Shown in pieces: positions 1-11,639 of a DNA stretch of 64,000 bases; the first letter of the stretch is position 1; each line of letters starts with the position of its first letter. The notes beneath the pieces were generated by a model, which saw nothing but the letters and a program-made list of their open reading frames with translations, searched no databases and was not told the origin of the DNA. The stretch lies in assembly GCA_036898135.1 (NCBI GenBank), contig CM072519.1:40051549-40115548 (forward strand). The letters run 5' to 3'. Source of the stretch: Oncomelania hupensis (Eukaryota > Mollusca > Gastropoda > Littorinimorpha > Pomatiopsidae). A program made the position numbers and the translations under genes.

Positions 1-345
1 CAGAAAGTGAAGCTCGTCTTCAATCACGTTGCAACATTGACACAAACGGTGCTCTCGAGGGATATTTTTATATCTGCCCTTTTCGATTTCAAGTTCGTGT
101 GCGCTTATTTTTAACTTGCACATGGATTGTCGGTAATTAAGATTTTTACATAAAAGATACGTTTGAAATTCATATCTAGTTCCTGTACTCATTTGATTGT
201 AAAAGGCTAATTTGGAATTCTGATCGTATCTTTTTTTGTTCCAAAATAAAATATAATATTTACCCTGACGCTTCTCCTTTAGCGTACATTTTAATCGTGT
301 TAAACTTAGGGTACCTTGGTTTGACCAAACGTCATTGATGATGAT
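1..345 (-). pseudogene. C-terminal fragment of a LINE reverse transcriptase, cut by the window edge
   Basis: Read on the minus strand, one frame stays open from about 345 to the window start. It contains the stretches NDVWSNQGTLSLTRL, GKYYILFWNKKRYDQNSKL and REHRLCQCCNVIEDELHFL. The last is the Cys-rich motif (C-x2-C ... EDE-x-HFL) common at the C-terminus of animal LINE ORF2 proteins. The element is older than the GT array at 349-397, which now replaces the upstream part. No start is visible, and the other end lies outside the window. I infer a decayed, 5'-truncated LINE; its clade cannot be named from this fragment. Confidence 0.6.
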
Positions 346-348
346 CGA

Positions 349-350
349 CG

Positions 351-397
<47 letters not shown>
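349..397. repeat. (GT)n microsatellite
   Basis: About 24 GT units with one interruption near the end. From here to 908 I see no gene; the short open frames carry no recognisable motif. Confidence 0.9.
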
Positions 398-399
<2 letters not shown>

Positions 400-1103
400 T
401 GTAGGCTATGTAATGATGTCAAATATCTTTATTGCCGTCATTCTACAGAGAGAAAAAAAAATAACAGAGAGGTTCATTTTGTGATGACAGTAATGCTTGT
501 TAGCCCTGAAAAATAAAAGAGCAGTCCTATTATGATGACAGCGATACCCGCTAAGCCTTAAGACTATAATGAATAAAATAGGTGTATATGATCGTGGCAG
601 TAATACCAACAGGCCTTTAAACCTTAATAGTCAATACAGAACACCTGGCGATAAGCTAAACGTAGGCTGGAAGCCCTACAATAGTAATACTGATAATACT
701 GAATGTTTTAAGGCACGCACTCTAATGGAAGCGCAAATCTATGATGATGTGTGAGTTTGTAAGCTTAGACCAAGAATCATACACCCGGAGTCTATTTCTC
801 GGTTATCATTTTATGTGGAAATATTTTGATTTTGACGTGAGGGAGGGAATATCGTCAGTCGGTCTGAATGAATAGACATTGAAGTTTAACGTCCATGTCC
901 ACGACCTCCATTGGCGATACATTACATTAAATTACATGATTATTGCTTTAGGTCCAGCGGACTCTTCCGAGCCAAATCAGGACCGGACAACCCCCGATCC
1001 GTATAAAAGATCTGCTGAAACAACCCTAGTGGTAAAACTGAAAGCTCTCCACCAGCCAGTCACTTTACAATAAAGACATCCCACGCAGGGGACGCTGAGG
1101 CTG

Positions 1104-2672
1104 TACTCTATGTGATGATATTCTGGGGAAGATACGTTTATCTTACTAAGGGGTAAGACTTATTGATAGATGGGCGATGTGCTACCACTATCGATCGTTC
1201 TTTTACCAGAATTCCGAAAGTTGTGTGAAAGACTGATCACGGCACTTTGGTCACATAAAATTTATATTTGTTCTCGGGCGTTTTAGTATCGTTTGGCTCA
1301 ACTTGAGAACCGTTAATTACTAATCAAAAGACTAGATTATTATGTCTCGAGAGAAGAAAACTAATAGCTACACAACAATACAAAATAGAATGACACCAGT
1401 CGTATGTATGTAATTTCACTTTTTATATATTCAACACAAACTTTAATATTTCTGCATTAACCGGTAATTTAATAATTAATATAGTTCAAAGTGCTGGGAA
1501 AGTTCTTTAGCAGGTTTTCTTTATCCTGTGCTAACTGCGGTTACGATTTTCACTGTTCGTAGTTTACTAAATGTTCTAGTGGTTTTCTAGGTTTCTCGAG
1601 GGTAGGACTCAGTTCATTTGCGGGTGACTTAGCTGCTCTGGCAGTGAGTCGGGTCGCTCTTGTAGCTGCGGGGTTCGGACGTGGCCAGGTAGAATCTTGG
1701 TTGTTCTCCTTTGGTGCCACGGGAGCGAATGTCATGCGTTCGTCTCCACAAACCTTCCCAGAGCCGACCTGTAAAAGTCGGAGCTCTGGCTACACTATTC
1801 TCGTTAGATATACGTGTGCGGTCTCCTCTGCAAAGTGTCTATAGCATCAGACACCTGCAAGGTTCCCATATGCACAATTCGATTCGAATCTTAAGGCTAA
1901 GATACATCAATCCACATGCATACTGTCTCAGAAACAATAATCTGTTTCTATAACTATATATATATCAGGAACATATTATTAATACATGGCAATCAATATT
2001 AAATAAACATACACATATCAAAACTACTAGTGTTATCTTACTTGTAGACTCTGGGCCTCGTGAAATCGTCTGTTACGTCTCTAGCACTCTCTTGATGAGA
2101 TGGAGATAGACGGACACTGCAGTTTGTTCCTTTAGTAGACCCTCGCAGCTGGGCAGTTCGTTTGTGACTGACCAGCTGAGATTTGGTCCCCAAAGATATG
2201 CAAGAGTTCCTAGTAGTCTTCTGACCAATCGTTTAGCTCTCGTTTTCGTCAATCTCGCATATACGGGATTAATAGTTTTTATTTAGAATATTTTCCACCC
2301 TGTCCTAGTTACCAGACGCGTATAATTATCCTTGAATAGGAGTGTCAGAGGATAGATGCAATAACGATTACGCGGAGCCTAGGCTACTTAGTGTCTCAGT
2401 GACTTTGGTCATAGTGAAGAAGGCTAGTTAACGAAGACGGGGTTACGGTCAGTTTTGACTCACGTATGCTATTTAGTCTTGGATCGCTAAGTCTGTTAGA
2501 TGGTATCTGGAACGGCTGTCGGTGTGACTGTCTCAAGGAAGTTAATTTGACATGTGTGTGCTGCTTTTTAGATAACTGTTGAATTAACGTCCAGTTTCGT
2601 TCGATGGTATCTATTTTGCGCTAAGCTAATTTCCTATATTTTGTCGACACTATTTCTGCTGTTACACTCTAA
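1104..2672. other. Unclassified 1.57-kb insertion inside SINE-like copy A
   Basis: At 1103/1104 the alignment to the SINE-like family stops after GAGGCT. It resumes at about 2673 with TCGAACCCCCG, and about 11 bases of the family sequence are missing at the junction. The inserted block has no terminal inverted repeats or long direct repeats that I can find, and no open frame longer than about 80 codons with a known motif. It could be a decayed mobile element or a rearranged filler; its identity is unknown. Confidence 0.5.
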
Positions 2673-2790
2673 TGTATCGAACCCCCGTTTACAAAAACAA
2701 AATAGAATACAAACATCATTATAGATTATCAACAAAACACATAAATATAAAATGCATACATTGCTAAATAATAACATCATAGGAACAAAC

Positions 2791-3769
2791 ATTCAGTTCT
2801 CATTCAGTTCTCATCCTCAGCAAGAAATCTCGGCTACATTCTCTCCGCCGATCTGTCCCTCAACAACCACATCTCCAACGTCTGTCGCTCTGCATACACG
2901 GCCATACGCCAAATCAGCTTCTTTCGCCATTATCTTACAGTCACTGCCACCAAAACCCTAGTCTGCGCTCTCGTCCTTTCTCGTCTTGACTATTGCAACT
3001 CTCTCCTCGCTGGCTCCCCAAAACACATCATTGACAAACTACAAAAGGTTCAGAACTCAGTAGCTAGACTAGTATTCCGAGCAAAGAAACGCGATCACAT
3101 CACACCTCTACTACATTCCATTCACTGGCTTCCTGTGCAAGCACGCATAGAGTACAAACTCTCTGTTCTCTGTCACAACTTCTTCACAGATTCTTGTCCT
3201 TCCTACCTTGCTGATCTACTGTCTGTCTACTCTCCTTCACGCACTTTAAGATCTTCTGCTGACACTCGCACACTCAAGGTTCCCGTCACCCGCACTAAGA
3301 CATACGGCCAACGTGCATTCGCTTACTCTGCACCCAAGCAGTGGAATTCCCTTCCCTCCCATATCCGCAACATACAATCAACACAGGCATTCAAAAAGGC
3401 CCTCAAAACCCACCTCTTCAAACTGCATCATTCAGACTGATTTGTATCCCGCTGCCATTCTCTCCTCTTTTGTTTCTGTCTGATCCGTAAGTGTTTACAC
3501 GGCTGTAAATATTTATACTGTTTTCCTTTCCTGGGTCTATCCGGGCATATAAATAGCTGTGAATACGTTTTTGCTATTCTATTTTTGTCTTTTTTGTCAT
3601 TTTGTACATAGTTGTAAATAGTTCTTATTTTTACTGTTCCGTCTTTTGGTATATCGTAACAAAAGCGATGTTTGTGCGAGTGCATGTATTTTTATGTATT
3701 GACTATGTAAAGCGCGGTGAGTCTGGTCGTAGGCTGGAATACCCGTTATTATTATATTATATTATAAGC
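2791..3769 (+). mobile_element. 5'-truncated L2/CR1-like LINE, 3' end
   Basis: The element interrupts SINE-like copy A between AGGGCT and TCCTATG of the family sequence. It holds the end of an ORF2 frame, a 3' UTR of about 320 bp and a TTATTATATTATATTATAA tail. A second copy of the same 3' UTR lies at 40703-41036. The UTR contains GTAAAGCGCGGTGAGTCTGG just before the tail, a layout typical of L2/CR1-type LINEs. Only about 2 bp could be duplicated at the target. Confidence 0.7.
2829..3440 (+). pseudogene. LINE ORF2 C-terminal domain (thumb and post-RT region), truncated
   Basis: One frame is open from about 2820 to the TGA at 3438-3440. It reads LGYILSADLSLNNHISNVC, then SRLDYCNSLLAGSP, then ITPLLHSIHWLPVQARIEYK and a Cys-poor tail ending THLFKLHHSD. 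LDYCNSLL followed by HWLPV is the signature of the C-terminal part of L2/CR1-clade reverse transcriptases. The catalytic palm with its YADD motif and the endonuclease are absent, so this copy is dead. The internal ATG at 3135 is not a genuine start. Confidence 0.7.
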
Positions 3770-4404
3770 CCTAGTGACCACCTGGCAGAAAGCGTCCAAT
3801 ATTCCCAAGCTGATCCAACAGACCTCATACACAAATAAGGAGTCTTGTCCTGGAAGAGTTTTCAAGAAAAAAGGTAGATGACTGGTCTAGCGAAGAAGAA
3901 GATAGTATAGAAGGTTGATAGAACAGAGCAGGAATTAGAAAGAGCAAATGAGAAAGACAGCGACAGTGGGAATTTAAAGCACTAAATTTCCAGAAAGTGG
4001 GGATACTATTTATACTGAAACCCCCGGCACACCAACGGGGGTCATTGGCGATACAGTAGTTGATCTGTTACATGCTATATCCCAAGAACTACATTACATA
4101 CTTTCGTCTACATTTCAGAGAGACTTTGCCGAGTTTAGCGGCCAGTCTATCGTGAAACCACCATGCGCAATATCAATAAAACAGAAACGTTCTTTGCTAA
4201 AGCACGTTTTGCACTTTACTTAACTGAAAAAAGAACTCGACTGATTTTTATGAGTGTTGGCATATCATTATGTAATTCAAATATTGTATAAACAACACAG
4301 AGCAGATTTAAAAAAATATACACGCGAAAGTTTTATTTATTTATAGTCTGTTTACATCTGTCATGTTATACAACATATTAAAAATAATCGCATTAACATA
4401 ACAT

Positions 4405-4590
4405 TAAATAAATATAACAACATAATTTAATCTTCGATTTAAAAAAGGTCTTTTGGAAATACATTTGAACGGGTTTGCTAATTATAATACAATTAATTAC
4501 AGTGACCACAAGTAAATACAACAACATAATTTAATCTTAGATCCAATAAAGCATTTATTTGTCTGTTTGAAATACATTTGAATGGGCTTG
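4405..4590 (+). repeat. Imperfect direct repeat, ~80-bp units 107 bp apart
   Basis: Both units contain CAACATAATTTAATCTT and GAAATACATTTGAA followed by GGG(T/C)TTG. The spacing differs slightly because of small indels. This is probably a local tandem duplication. Confidence 0.55.
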
Positions 4591-4883
4591 TGATCTTGCT
4601 TTAAACAAAAATTTAAATTATGGCCCCGCTTTTTTCGTGTGCAGCATAAAAGAGGGGAGAGATATCATACACGAATAATATACACAATGGAACCCTCGTT
4701 AAAAGGTACTTATTGTCCTGTGGCAAGCGATAACACATTTTTGTTGTGGTGGAAATTAGCAACTAGGCGTAATATGACAGGCAGGAATCATCGTGCCATG
4801 CCTCGCAAACAGTACAATACCCACTGCTAGGCTAGGCCAGAGCTTTTTAAGACACCGAACACACATACACGCCTTAATGACTT

Positions 4884-4888
<5 letters not shown>

Positions 4889-4942
<54 letters not shown>
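4889..4942. repeat. (GA)n microsatellite
   Basis: About 27 GA units. Confidence 0.9.
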
Positions 4943-4946
<4 letters not shown>

Positions 4947-5566
4947 TGGTGATCAGTCTCTTCAACATGGAATCATGTTCCGTTGCTTTTGCAGATTTGC
5001 GCTCTATACGTTCATTCTGCCACCAGCTTCACCAGCGTTGAAGAAGCTGTTCATCGCCGCTTCATCACTGTCAATGCTCCTTCCGTGTGTGTACACATGT
5101 ATTTCGGACATTGGGGCTGACAATACCGGTTTCGTCGCTTTGCCGAGGACCAACAGTGAACAACAACTAGATATAACTTTAACGAGGGTATCAGTGTCCA
5201 ATTTTCCTTGAACACTTTTTGCATAGCGTAGATGGTGCCATTCGTCGTTGATCATCTCATTTCGCACCCCTTCCTTCCCCGAAGCGTTGAGACGTGCGAG
5301 AACGACATAACGTTTCCAGTGCACAGGGCTGTAGGCAAGGGAGATAAATCGTCCTATAACTGTAGTGGTGGCCTCCTTTTAAAATAATGGGACGACGAGG
5401 CTTTGTAATGGAGAGAAGGTGCACAGGTGTACGATATGAGTAATCACTTGAGGCTGTTTTATGCTTGTTTAGTAATAAGCCACAATTCATTTTCTTTCAA
5501 CTATAAGCCCTCTATGCCCGGCGGAAAGCTTTACCAAAATTATCGTGGAAGGAGTGGGGGGAAGGG

Positions 5567-5568
<2 letters not shown>

Positions 5569-5642
<74 letters not shown>
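5569..5642. repeat. (GA)n microsatellite
   Basis: About 37 uninterrupted GA units. The 80-codon frame through it is only an artefact of the repeat. Confidence 0.9.
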
Positions 5643-5643
<1 letters not shown>

Positions 5644-5800
5644 CCGATGCAGGCTCGCTAATTAATTAAATCGAGTTCCCCTTTGACACACACATACACA
5701 CACAATATTATATCTGTGTCACACACACACAAACACATATATCACACACACACAGTAGTGCCCTTTCTCTCTCTCTTTCTCTCTCTTTCACACACACATC

Positions 5801-5831
<31 letters not shown>

Positions 5832-6289
5832 AACATGTTTAATTAAAAACCTTGGGAGAAGACAATCGGTTGCCCTAGTTCGCCATTCACGTGACACTGT
5901 CCAACTTCAGGGAACTGTCAATGCGACTTTGTTTTGCACGTGCAAAACATCGCAAAGCAAGACTTTGATTACCGTTACATGACTGTTCCGATATAGATCT
6001 AAGGACGCCCACTCATTCCAAATTTCACACTGCTTTAAAAAAATCCGTCTCATTGTGTTCTTTATGAAGATGTAAAAATCTTATTTTGACACACGCACAC
6101 ACAGAGCATCGGGTTATAGTCTATACACGACAAAAACAGTATGAAGTTCGATGACTACTAGGAGTTTTCTGATGCTGTGTAAGATGGGATTGGAGGTCAT
6201 TCACAGCATCTGGGATATAATCCTTATTTTATGCCATCCTCCGCAGAACAAGGGGGGGAAATAATAGGAAACATTTATCTCCCCTAGCT

Positions 6290-6953
6290 CTCTGGTTCCA
6301 ATGGTTTGCATTGGTGGATGTTTGCCACAGATACAGATGGCTATTTCGCTGTGTTGTCAGCTCGTCAGTGAATCAGCTGGCTTGTTGAAAATGAAGTATA
6401 GTATAGCGCCTTCTTACTTACGTGATCAACTAATGTCATTTCCTACACAATATCATTCTGAAAACTACCGACTTCCAAAACCACGAATTGACATGTTAAA
6501 ATCTAGCTTCTCTTTTAAAGGCCCCCTGTTATGGAACACTCTTTCTTTAGAACTAAAAAAAATGCACATCGTTAAACAGCTTCAAGTACAAGATTTACTA
6601 CATATTTCTTAATAATTTCAAAAATCATACATTCTAGCATGCATCGATTGATTTTCCTCTTTCATCCCCCCCTCTCTTCCCACTCAGTCCGTCAAGCCTC
6701 TCTCTCTTTATTAAATTAAATGGTTCCAGTTAAATGTGTTATATTTAGTATTGTTAGTTTCCTTATTACGAAGTTTGCTTGTTTATTCCTTTAATTTCAA
6801 ATCAATGTTTGTCTTTGCATGAATGCGGATGACTGATTAAAGTAAATGTGTGAGTGATTGAAAGAAGGACTGATTGTAAGATTAGCAAATTAATGCTAAA
6901 ATCATGTTCTTCTTGTAATAAAATATTGAATCTGAATCTGAATCTGAAGTGAC
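6290..6953 (+). mobile_element. LINE 3' fragment with (TGAATC)n tail
   Basis: A short frame (ending in the TAA at 6610-6612) reads IAPSYLRDQLMSFPTQYHSE and then SFSFKGPLLWNTLSLELKK. This is the usual final segment of many LINE ORF2 proteins (P-x-YL ... SF ... LWN-x-L). After about 320 bp of AT-rich 3' UTR with AATAAA near 6919, the element ends in a GAATCTGAATCTGAATCTGAA tail. The 5' boundary is uncertain. It differs in sequence and tail from the other LINE families in the window. Confidence 0.55.
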
Positions 6954-7146
6954 CGACTCAGGCTGTCAACAGATAAACATCTAAATTGTAAAAACAAAGT
7001 ATCCAAAATGTTGGCTGGTTGACAAAAGACAACTTTTTGAAAAATAATTCATAGCTTCGTGCAGGATTTAAGCGTAATTGAAAAGCAAAGTCAGCATTGA
7101 AGTGGATTAGAATGTAGCCTTGTGTGTGTGTGTGAAATAATGCACG

Positions 7147-8232
7147 ACAATAGCCGATGGCGGTGACAAACTTTTTTTTTTCCAAACTAGTTCCAGTCAT
7201 TCGCCGAAAAAGGCAATCACCGAAGTCGAACGAAGCTCTCCGATGTGTTACGAAATGATGCTTGCATGACTATAACTAGTCAAACAGACTAGCTAAACAT
7301 TAAAAACGGTCGCTGTTTCTTCTAATTCTGTTCGATTTACACAGACTACCATTTCTTAATGATGTACTTTGTTAAGATGAGTATAATTATTATCGACCAT
7401 ATTTAATAGTTGCATTCCTTGCTTTCCTAATACCCCCGTTGGGGTGTCGGGGGTTTCAGTATAAATAGTATCCCCACTTTCTGGAAATTTAGTGCTTTAA
7501 ATTCCCACTGTCGCTGTCTTTCTCATTTGCTCTTTCTCATTCCTGCTCTTTTCTATCAATCTGCTATACTATCGTCTTCTTCGCTAGACCAGTCTCCTAC
7601 CTTTTTTTTTGAAAACTCTTCCGGGACAAGACTCCTTGTTTGTGTATGAGGTCTGTTGGATCAGCTTGGGAATATTGGACGCTTTCTGCCAGGTGGTCAC
7701 TAGGGCTTCCTATGATGTTATTATTTAACAATGTAGGCATTTTATATGTATGTGTTTTGTTGATAATTTATAATGATGTTTGTATTCTATTTTGTTTTTG
7801 TAAACGGGGGTTCGATAAGTTGGGGTGAAGCCTCAGCCGTCCCCTGCGTGGGATGTCTTTATTGTAAAGTGACTAGCTGGTAGAGAGCTTTCGGTTTTAC
7901 CACTAGGGTTGTTTCAGCAGATCTTTTATGCGGATCGGGGGTTGTCCGGTCCTGATTTGGCTCGGAAGAGTCCGCTGGACCTAAAGCAATAATAATGTAA
8001 TGTAATGCTTTCCTAATCAAGTAGACACTGTTATAGGCCTAATCTACATTTTATATCATAAGTCAGTCTCCGCGCAGCAAAGAAGCGTCACTAGCTGAAT
8101 ATAATTATTAGGCCTGCAACATCGGATAGCTTCGCTCGACTCGGATAGCTTCGTTCGACTTCGGTGATGGCCTTTTTCGGCGGATGACTGGAACTAGTTT
8201 GGAAAAAAAACAAGTTCGCCTAGCCGATGGGA
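7147..8232. mobile_element. Inverted-repeat (MITE or DNA-transposon-like) element hosting SINE-like copy B
   Basis: The arms at about 7147-7250 (plus) and 8136-8232 (minus) match as inverted repeats of about 95 bp. They share an A- or T-run, CCAAACTAGTTCCAGTCAT, CGCCGAAAAAGGC and ATCACCGAAGTCGAACGAAG. In the right arm the piece around TCGGATAGCTTCG is duplicated. The interior is non-coding apart from the SINE-like copy inserted at 7432-8005; without it the element would be about 500 bp. I see no transposase and no certain target-site duplication. Confidence 0.55.
7420..8017 (+). mobile_element. SINE-like retroposon family, copy B, intact, with target-site duplications
   Basis: The 574-bp body (7432-8005) is flanked by 12-bp direct repeats TGCTTTCCTAAT (7420-7431, 8006-8017). 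It starts ACCCCCGTTGGGGTG, has TATAAATAG about 30 bp in, and ends GCAATAATAATGTAATGTAA. Copies A and C start at the same place and have the same kind of tail, so all three look full-length rather than 5'-truncated. There is no convincing tRNA-type A/B box pair and no coding frame. It may be a SINE with an unusual head or an internally deleted LINE. Confidence 0.75.
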
Positions 8233-8377
8233 TTAAAAAAAGAAACTAAAAAAATTATGATTGACATAAGACATTTTATTTCATTAACAAAATAACAATA
8301 TGGAAACGTGCTGTCCGACAGTGCGAAACATTGAAATAATTCATGTAACATTTTCATATATTGGAAATAAGAACAAC

Positions 8378-8656
8378 ACGTCGGTTCGCATAAGTTCCAC
8401 GTGCCCTGAGCATGGCTCTAAGATTTGGGGTTGTGCACTATAAAAATGGACACTGGATTGGATTGCATCAGCTTTAACATTCCAAAGTGGATTGTGGACT
8501 GTCATCGCCAATCTGTAAAGGATTCATATATAGTCCACAATCCGCTTTGGAATATTAAAGCTGATATCCAATCCAATCCCGTGTCCATTTATATAGTACA
8601 CAACCTCAAATCTTAGAGACATGCTCAGGGCACATGGAACTTATGCGAATCGACGT
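8378..8656. repeat. 279-bp near-palindrome (hairpin or fold-back element)
   Basis: The left arm 8378-8500 and right arm 8532-8656 are inverted copies with scattered mismatches, separated by a 31-bp loop. Matching blocks include TTCGCATAAG, TGCCCTGAGCATG, TCTAAGATTTG, ATGGACAC, GGATTGGATT and TTGTGGACT. A transcript would fold into one long hairpin. It has no protein potential and no obvious target duplication. Confidence 0.8.
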
Positions 8657-8700
8657 CAAGGGAGGGTCTAGGGAAAGGAAACAGCGCTTCCCCACCCCCC

Positions 8701-8752
<52 letters not shown>

Positions 8753-8901
8753 TTTCTCGCCCTGTCTTCGACCTCTATACCTCTGGCTGTTTTCCGGGTC
8801 TATCTCTCCTCTTCAGTTTCTCTGTTTTCCCTTTGTCTCTCTCTGTCTCTGTCTGTCATGTCTTTTTCTGTCTCTCTCTCTGTCTGTATGTCTCTCTCTC
8901 T

Positions 8902-8938
<37 letters not shown>

Positions 8939-9127
8939 TCTCGCTCTGTCTTCGATTACCTCTCTCTATAACTCTGGCTTTGTTCCTGGTCTATATATCC
9001 TCTCGTTTTCTCTGTTGTACAAACCTTAAATTAAATAAATGAATTTCTCTGTTGTTTTGTCTCTGTCTTTCTCTGTTCATGTCTTTCTCTGTTTCTCTTT
9101 CTCTGTATGTCTGTCTGTCTCTCTCTG

Positions 9128-9196
<69 letters not shown>

Positions 9197-9360
9197 CTAG
9201 TGTGATGCATTGATTGTTTTGTGTATTTGATTACTGTTGTTATATTTTTGCTTGATCTGTTGCCTTTAATTTAGTTTTGCCTCGTTCTCGATGTTTAATG
9301 GACTTGCTGACCACAAATCACACCACACACTTTAACTCAAAAGTACAGCTGTTATTAGTT
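8657..9360. repeat. CT-rich simple-sequence region
   Basis: It is dominated by CT arrays (8701-8751, 8911-8932, 9130-9193) with degenerate CTCTGT stretches between them. The open frames here are repeat artefacts. The last 160 bp are ordinary AT-rich DNA. Confidence 0.85.
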
Positions 9361-9369
9361 AATTGAGGC

Positions 9370-9605
9370 TGAGGCATTACATTTATTTATCTCCAGCATA
9401 ACCGGGGCAAGCCTCTGATCTAATAGGTAAGGCAAAGGTGTCCCCGTAACCTTTCGGTCGTTGGGGAGGGAAGCGTATGGGGCCTCCATTTTCTCTAGGC
9501 CAGCTTAATGAGGGCGGTGCCTATTTCCTCTCCCTCGCTGCTTTACCTTCCCCGGTTCTAAACAGATCCAGCTACCCATTCACAGCTGGGTGGATTAGGG
9601 TGTGA
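9370..9605. repeat. Candidate interspersed repeat (SINE-like segment)
   Basis: The segment is more GC-rich than its surroundings and contains ACCCATTCACAGCTGGGTGGA, a layout I associate with dispersed repeats in marine invertebrates. No second copy is visible in this window, so the call is weak. Confidence 0.25.
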
Positions 9606-11484
9606 CGCGCGCTCGTTTCAATCTTTTTGTGTTCTTTGGTGGTTGCCTTTGTCACAAGCAGACCCGTTTACCCCGCGCTATTTGAGCTTTTGCTTGTTTA
9701 GCAGTAGTAAAACTTAGAAGGTTACTGTAGTCTATAGCAGACGATTAAGGTATAACTGATGTGTACACACACACTGCGAGCTGACGCGAGCCGTTTAGTG
9801 ACATCATCGCGGAATACGATCGAGTTTTGAACTTTATAGCCACTTAGATTGTTTGAGCCAATCGGGACACAGGTAGAGGGTTAGAACCAGTTCTGGCTGA
9901 TTCAGTCCAAGCCAAGTATAGGTCAGTTGTGTGGAAAGCTCTGAGGAGTACACAGTTACCCTTGAGCAGAGAAATATCTCCACTGATAGAACAGGGTAGC
10001 AGTGCTTGTTGAATTTTTGAAATCAATCAAGTAGCCACGGGCCTGACATTGTCGAACAGGTAAATGAACATACTTCTGTTTCATCGTGATGTATTTATAT
10101 TAGTGTTGAAATTATGTTTGTGGAATTTGCTATGCATATATTTGAATTGTTAGTCCGACTTTGCCTTACCACGTGGAGAAGCTGAACATGTGTCAAGCAC
10201 GACCGGTTTTGACGCCATGTTGGATACCTGACGGAACCACTGTTGTTTAACCTATATGTATGCTTGCAAACCAGTGGCTATACCAGTGAATGTTTATAAT
10301 ATTATTAATTCTTTGTGTGTATAGTTAGCCACGATTTATATTTATGTATGTATAGGAAATTAGAGTGGAGATTCCAGTAGACCACCGACTTAGCAGAATG
10401 TTCGTCGCTTATGTATAGAGATGTGGAGCTATCACTGAGGGCTACTTTGGCTTTCAGTGAGACGCTCTGCACAGACCTATTATTCAGGGTTGTGCAGAAT
10501 TTCGTCTCATATGTTACAGACGAGCAGTCAGGATATCGTGAGCCCAACTCAACAGAAGAGCAGAACCTAATCTACGATTCGAGTTGGCTGCCGAGGCATC
10601 AACAGCATCGTGCGCAGATAGCCCAAACGTCGTACCAAAAAGTCAAAGACTACACGACGACCCAGCGTGTACCAAAAGCTACCTCAACGCAGCGCTTCAC
10701 CCACGCATCCATACAGTTAAGTGCCCAGGAAACAGTGCACTAAAACTGTATCAAAAGGACCACAGTAGTCAACTCTTCATGAACGGTAGTAGCCAGTGCC
10801 CTATGAAGAAAAACTAGCTGCCTAGACTATCAGCGAGTGAAACATTCGCGTTGACAATTGAACTTTTAAGTTAGATTCGTACTTCGAAGATCGTGTATAG
10901 AGTAGAAGAAATAAATGTGTGATTTTGACTGTTATCAAGTGGCTGGACTACATATGATTCATAGCCGTGTGAAAGCTAGTGTGACAGTGAACATTTACCA
11001 TTTTTCTATCTATATAATCTCTGTACCCCAGCCTTAACACAGACCGAGCTAAATAAATAAATGTATTAAAGTAATTTCCCGGGTGACTCACTAGCAGTTC
11101 CCATAGAATAAGACGTGATGGTTACAGCATTCTATTGTGCAGAGCCCAGCAACAATAAAACCCCTCGTTACAGCCTTCCAGGCGTGGCCTCCCACCCATC
11201 CATGCACTAGCCCTTACCGAGGTTGCTTAACATGAAAACTTGCACCTAGTTGGTAAAAGCAGCTAAAACAAGACAGCATTATTGAGGGAAGCTTTCCAAT
11301 AAAACGATTTTTTTTGGACGACACCGCTTTCTCCACCTCGTCAGCTATAATTATAGTACTTTTTGTGTCTGTATATTGATTGCTACGTAGCTCCTTTGAT
11401 ATTATTACCTTGGTTAAATGTTATGTTTTTGTTATGCCTTTTTTTTTGGACAGTGTATATTTTGAACGTTTATTTATTTTAATA
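9606..11484. other. No supported gene; possible decayed retroelement
   Basis: The region has near-average composition and an open frame of 110 codons (10411-10743) without recognisable motifs. AATAAA occurs at 10909, and a stretch ending CCAGCCTTAACACAG near 11045 resembles an LTR end. No matching repeat is present to prove it. Confidence 0.3.
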
Positions 11485-11595
<111 letters not shown>

Positions 11596-11639
11596 TTGTA
11601 AAAAATAATAATAATAAAAGAATTTATGGTGCGCACGCA

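Larger units (their letters stand above)
909..4055 (-). mobile_element. SINE-like retroposon family, copy A, split by two insertions
   Basis: The outer 13-bp direct repeats CATTGGCGATACA (909-921 and 4043-4055) are the target-site duplication. The element runs on the minus strand from its 5' end at 4042 (CCCCCGTTGG...) to an ATT/ACATT-rich tail at 922. Segments 922-1103, 2673-2790 and 3770-4042 align with the intact copies at 7432-8005 and 32486-33059 and together give about 570 bp, close to the 574 bp of those copies. The intervening blocks 1104-2672 and 2791-3769 are later insertions. The element encodes no protein that I can see. Confidence 0.75.
4056..6289. other. Region without a supported gene
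   Basis: It begins AT-rich. It holds an imperfect direct duplication (4405-4483 and 4512-4590), two GA arrays (4889-4942, 5569-5642) and CA/CT-rich stretches (5690-5826). A minus-strand frame of 106 codons at 5004-5324 matches no family I know and has no homologous context, so I do not call it a gene. Confidence 0.6.

Noticed and set aside
1104..2672. DNA transposon or Helitron
   Set aside because: No terminal inverted repeats, no TC...CTRR ends with hairpin and no transposase or Rep/helicase motif.
5004..5324. 106-codon minus-strand frame
   Set aside because: No recognisable domain, no splice or start context, and within intergenic repeat-rich DNA.
9606..11050. Solo LTR ending near CCTTAACAC
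   Set aside because: No second copy, no definable start and no target duplication were found.
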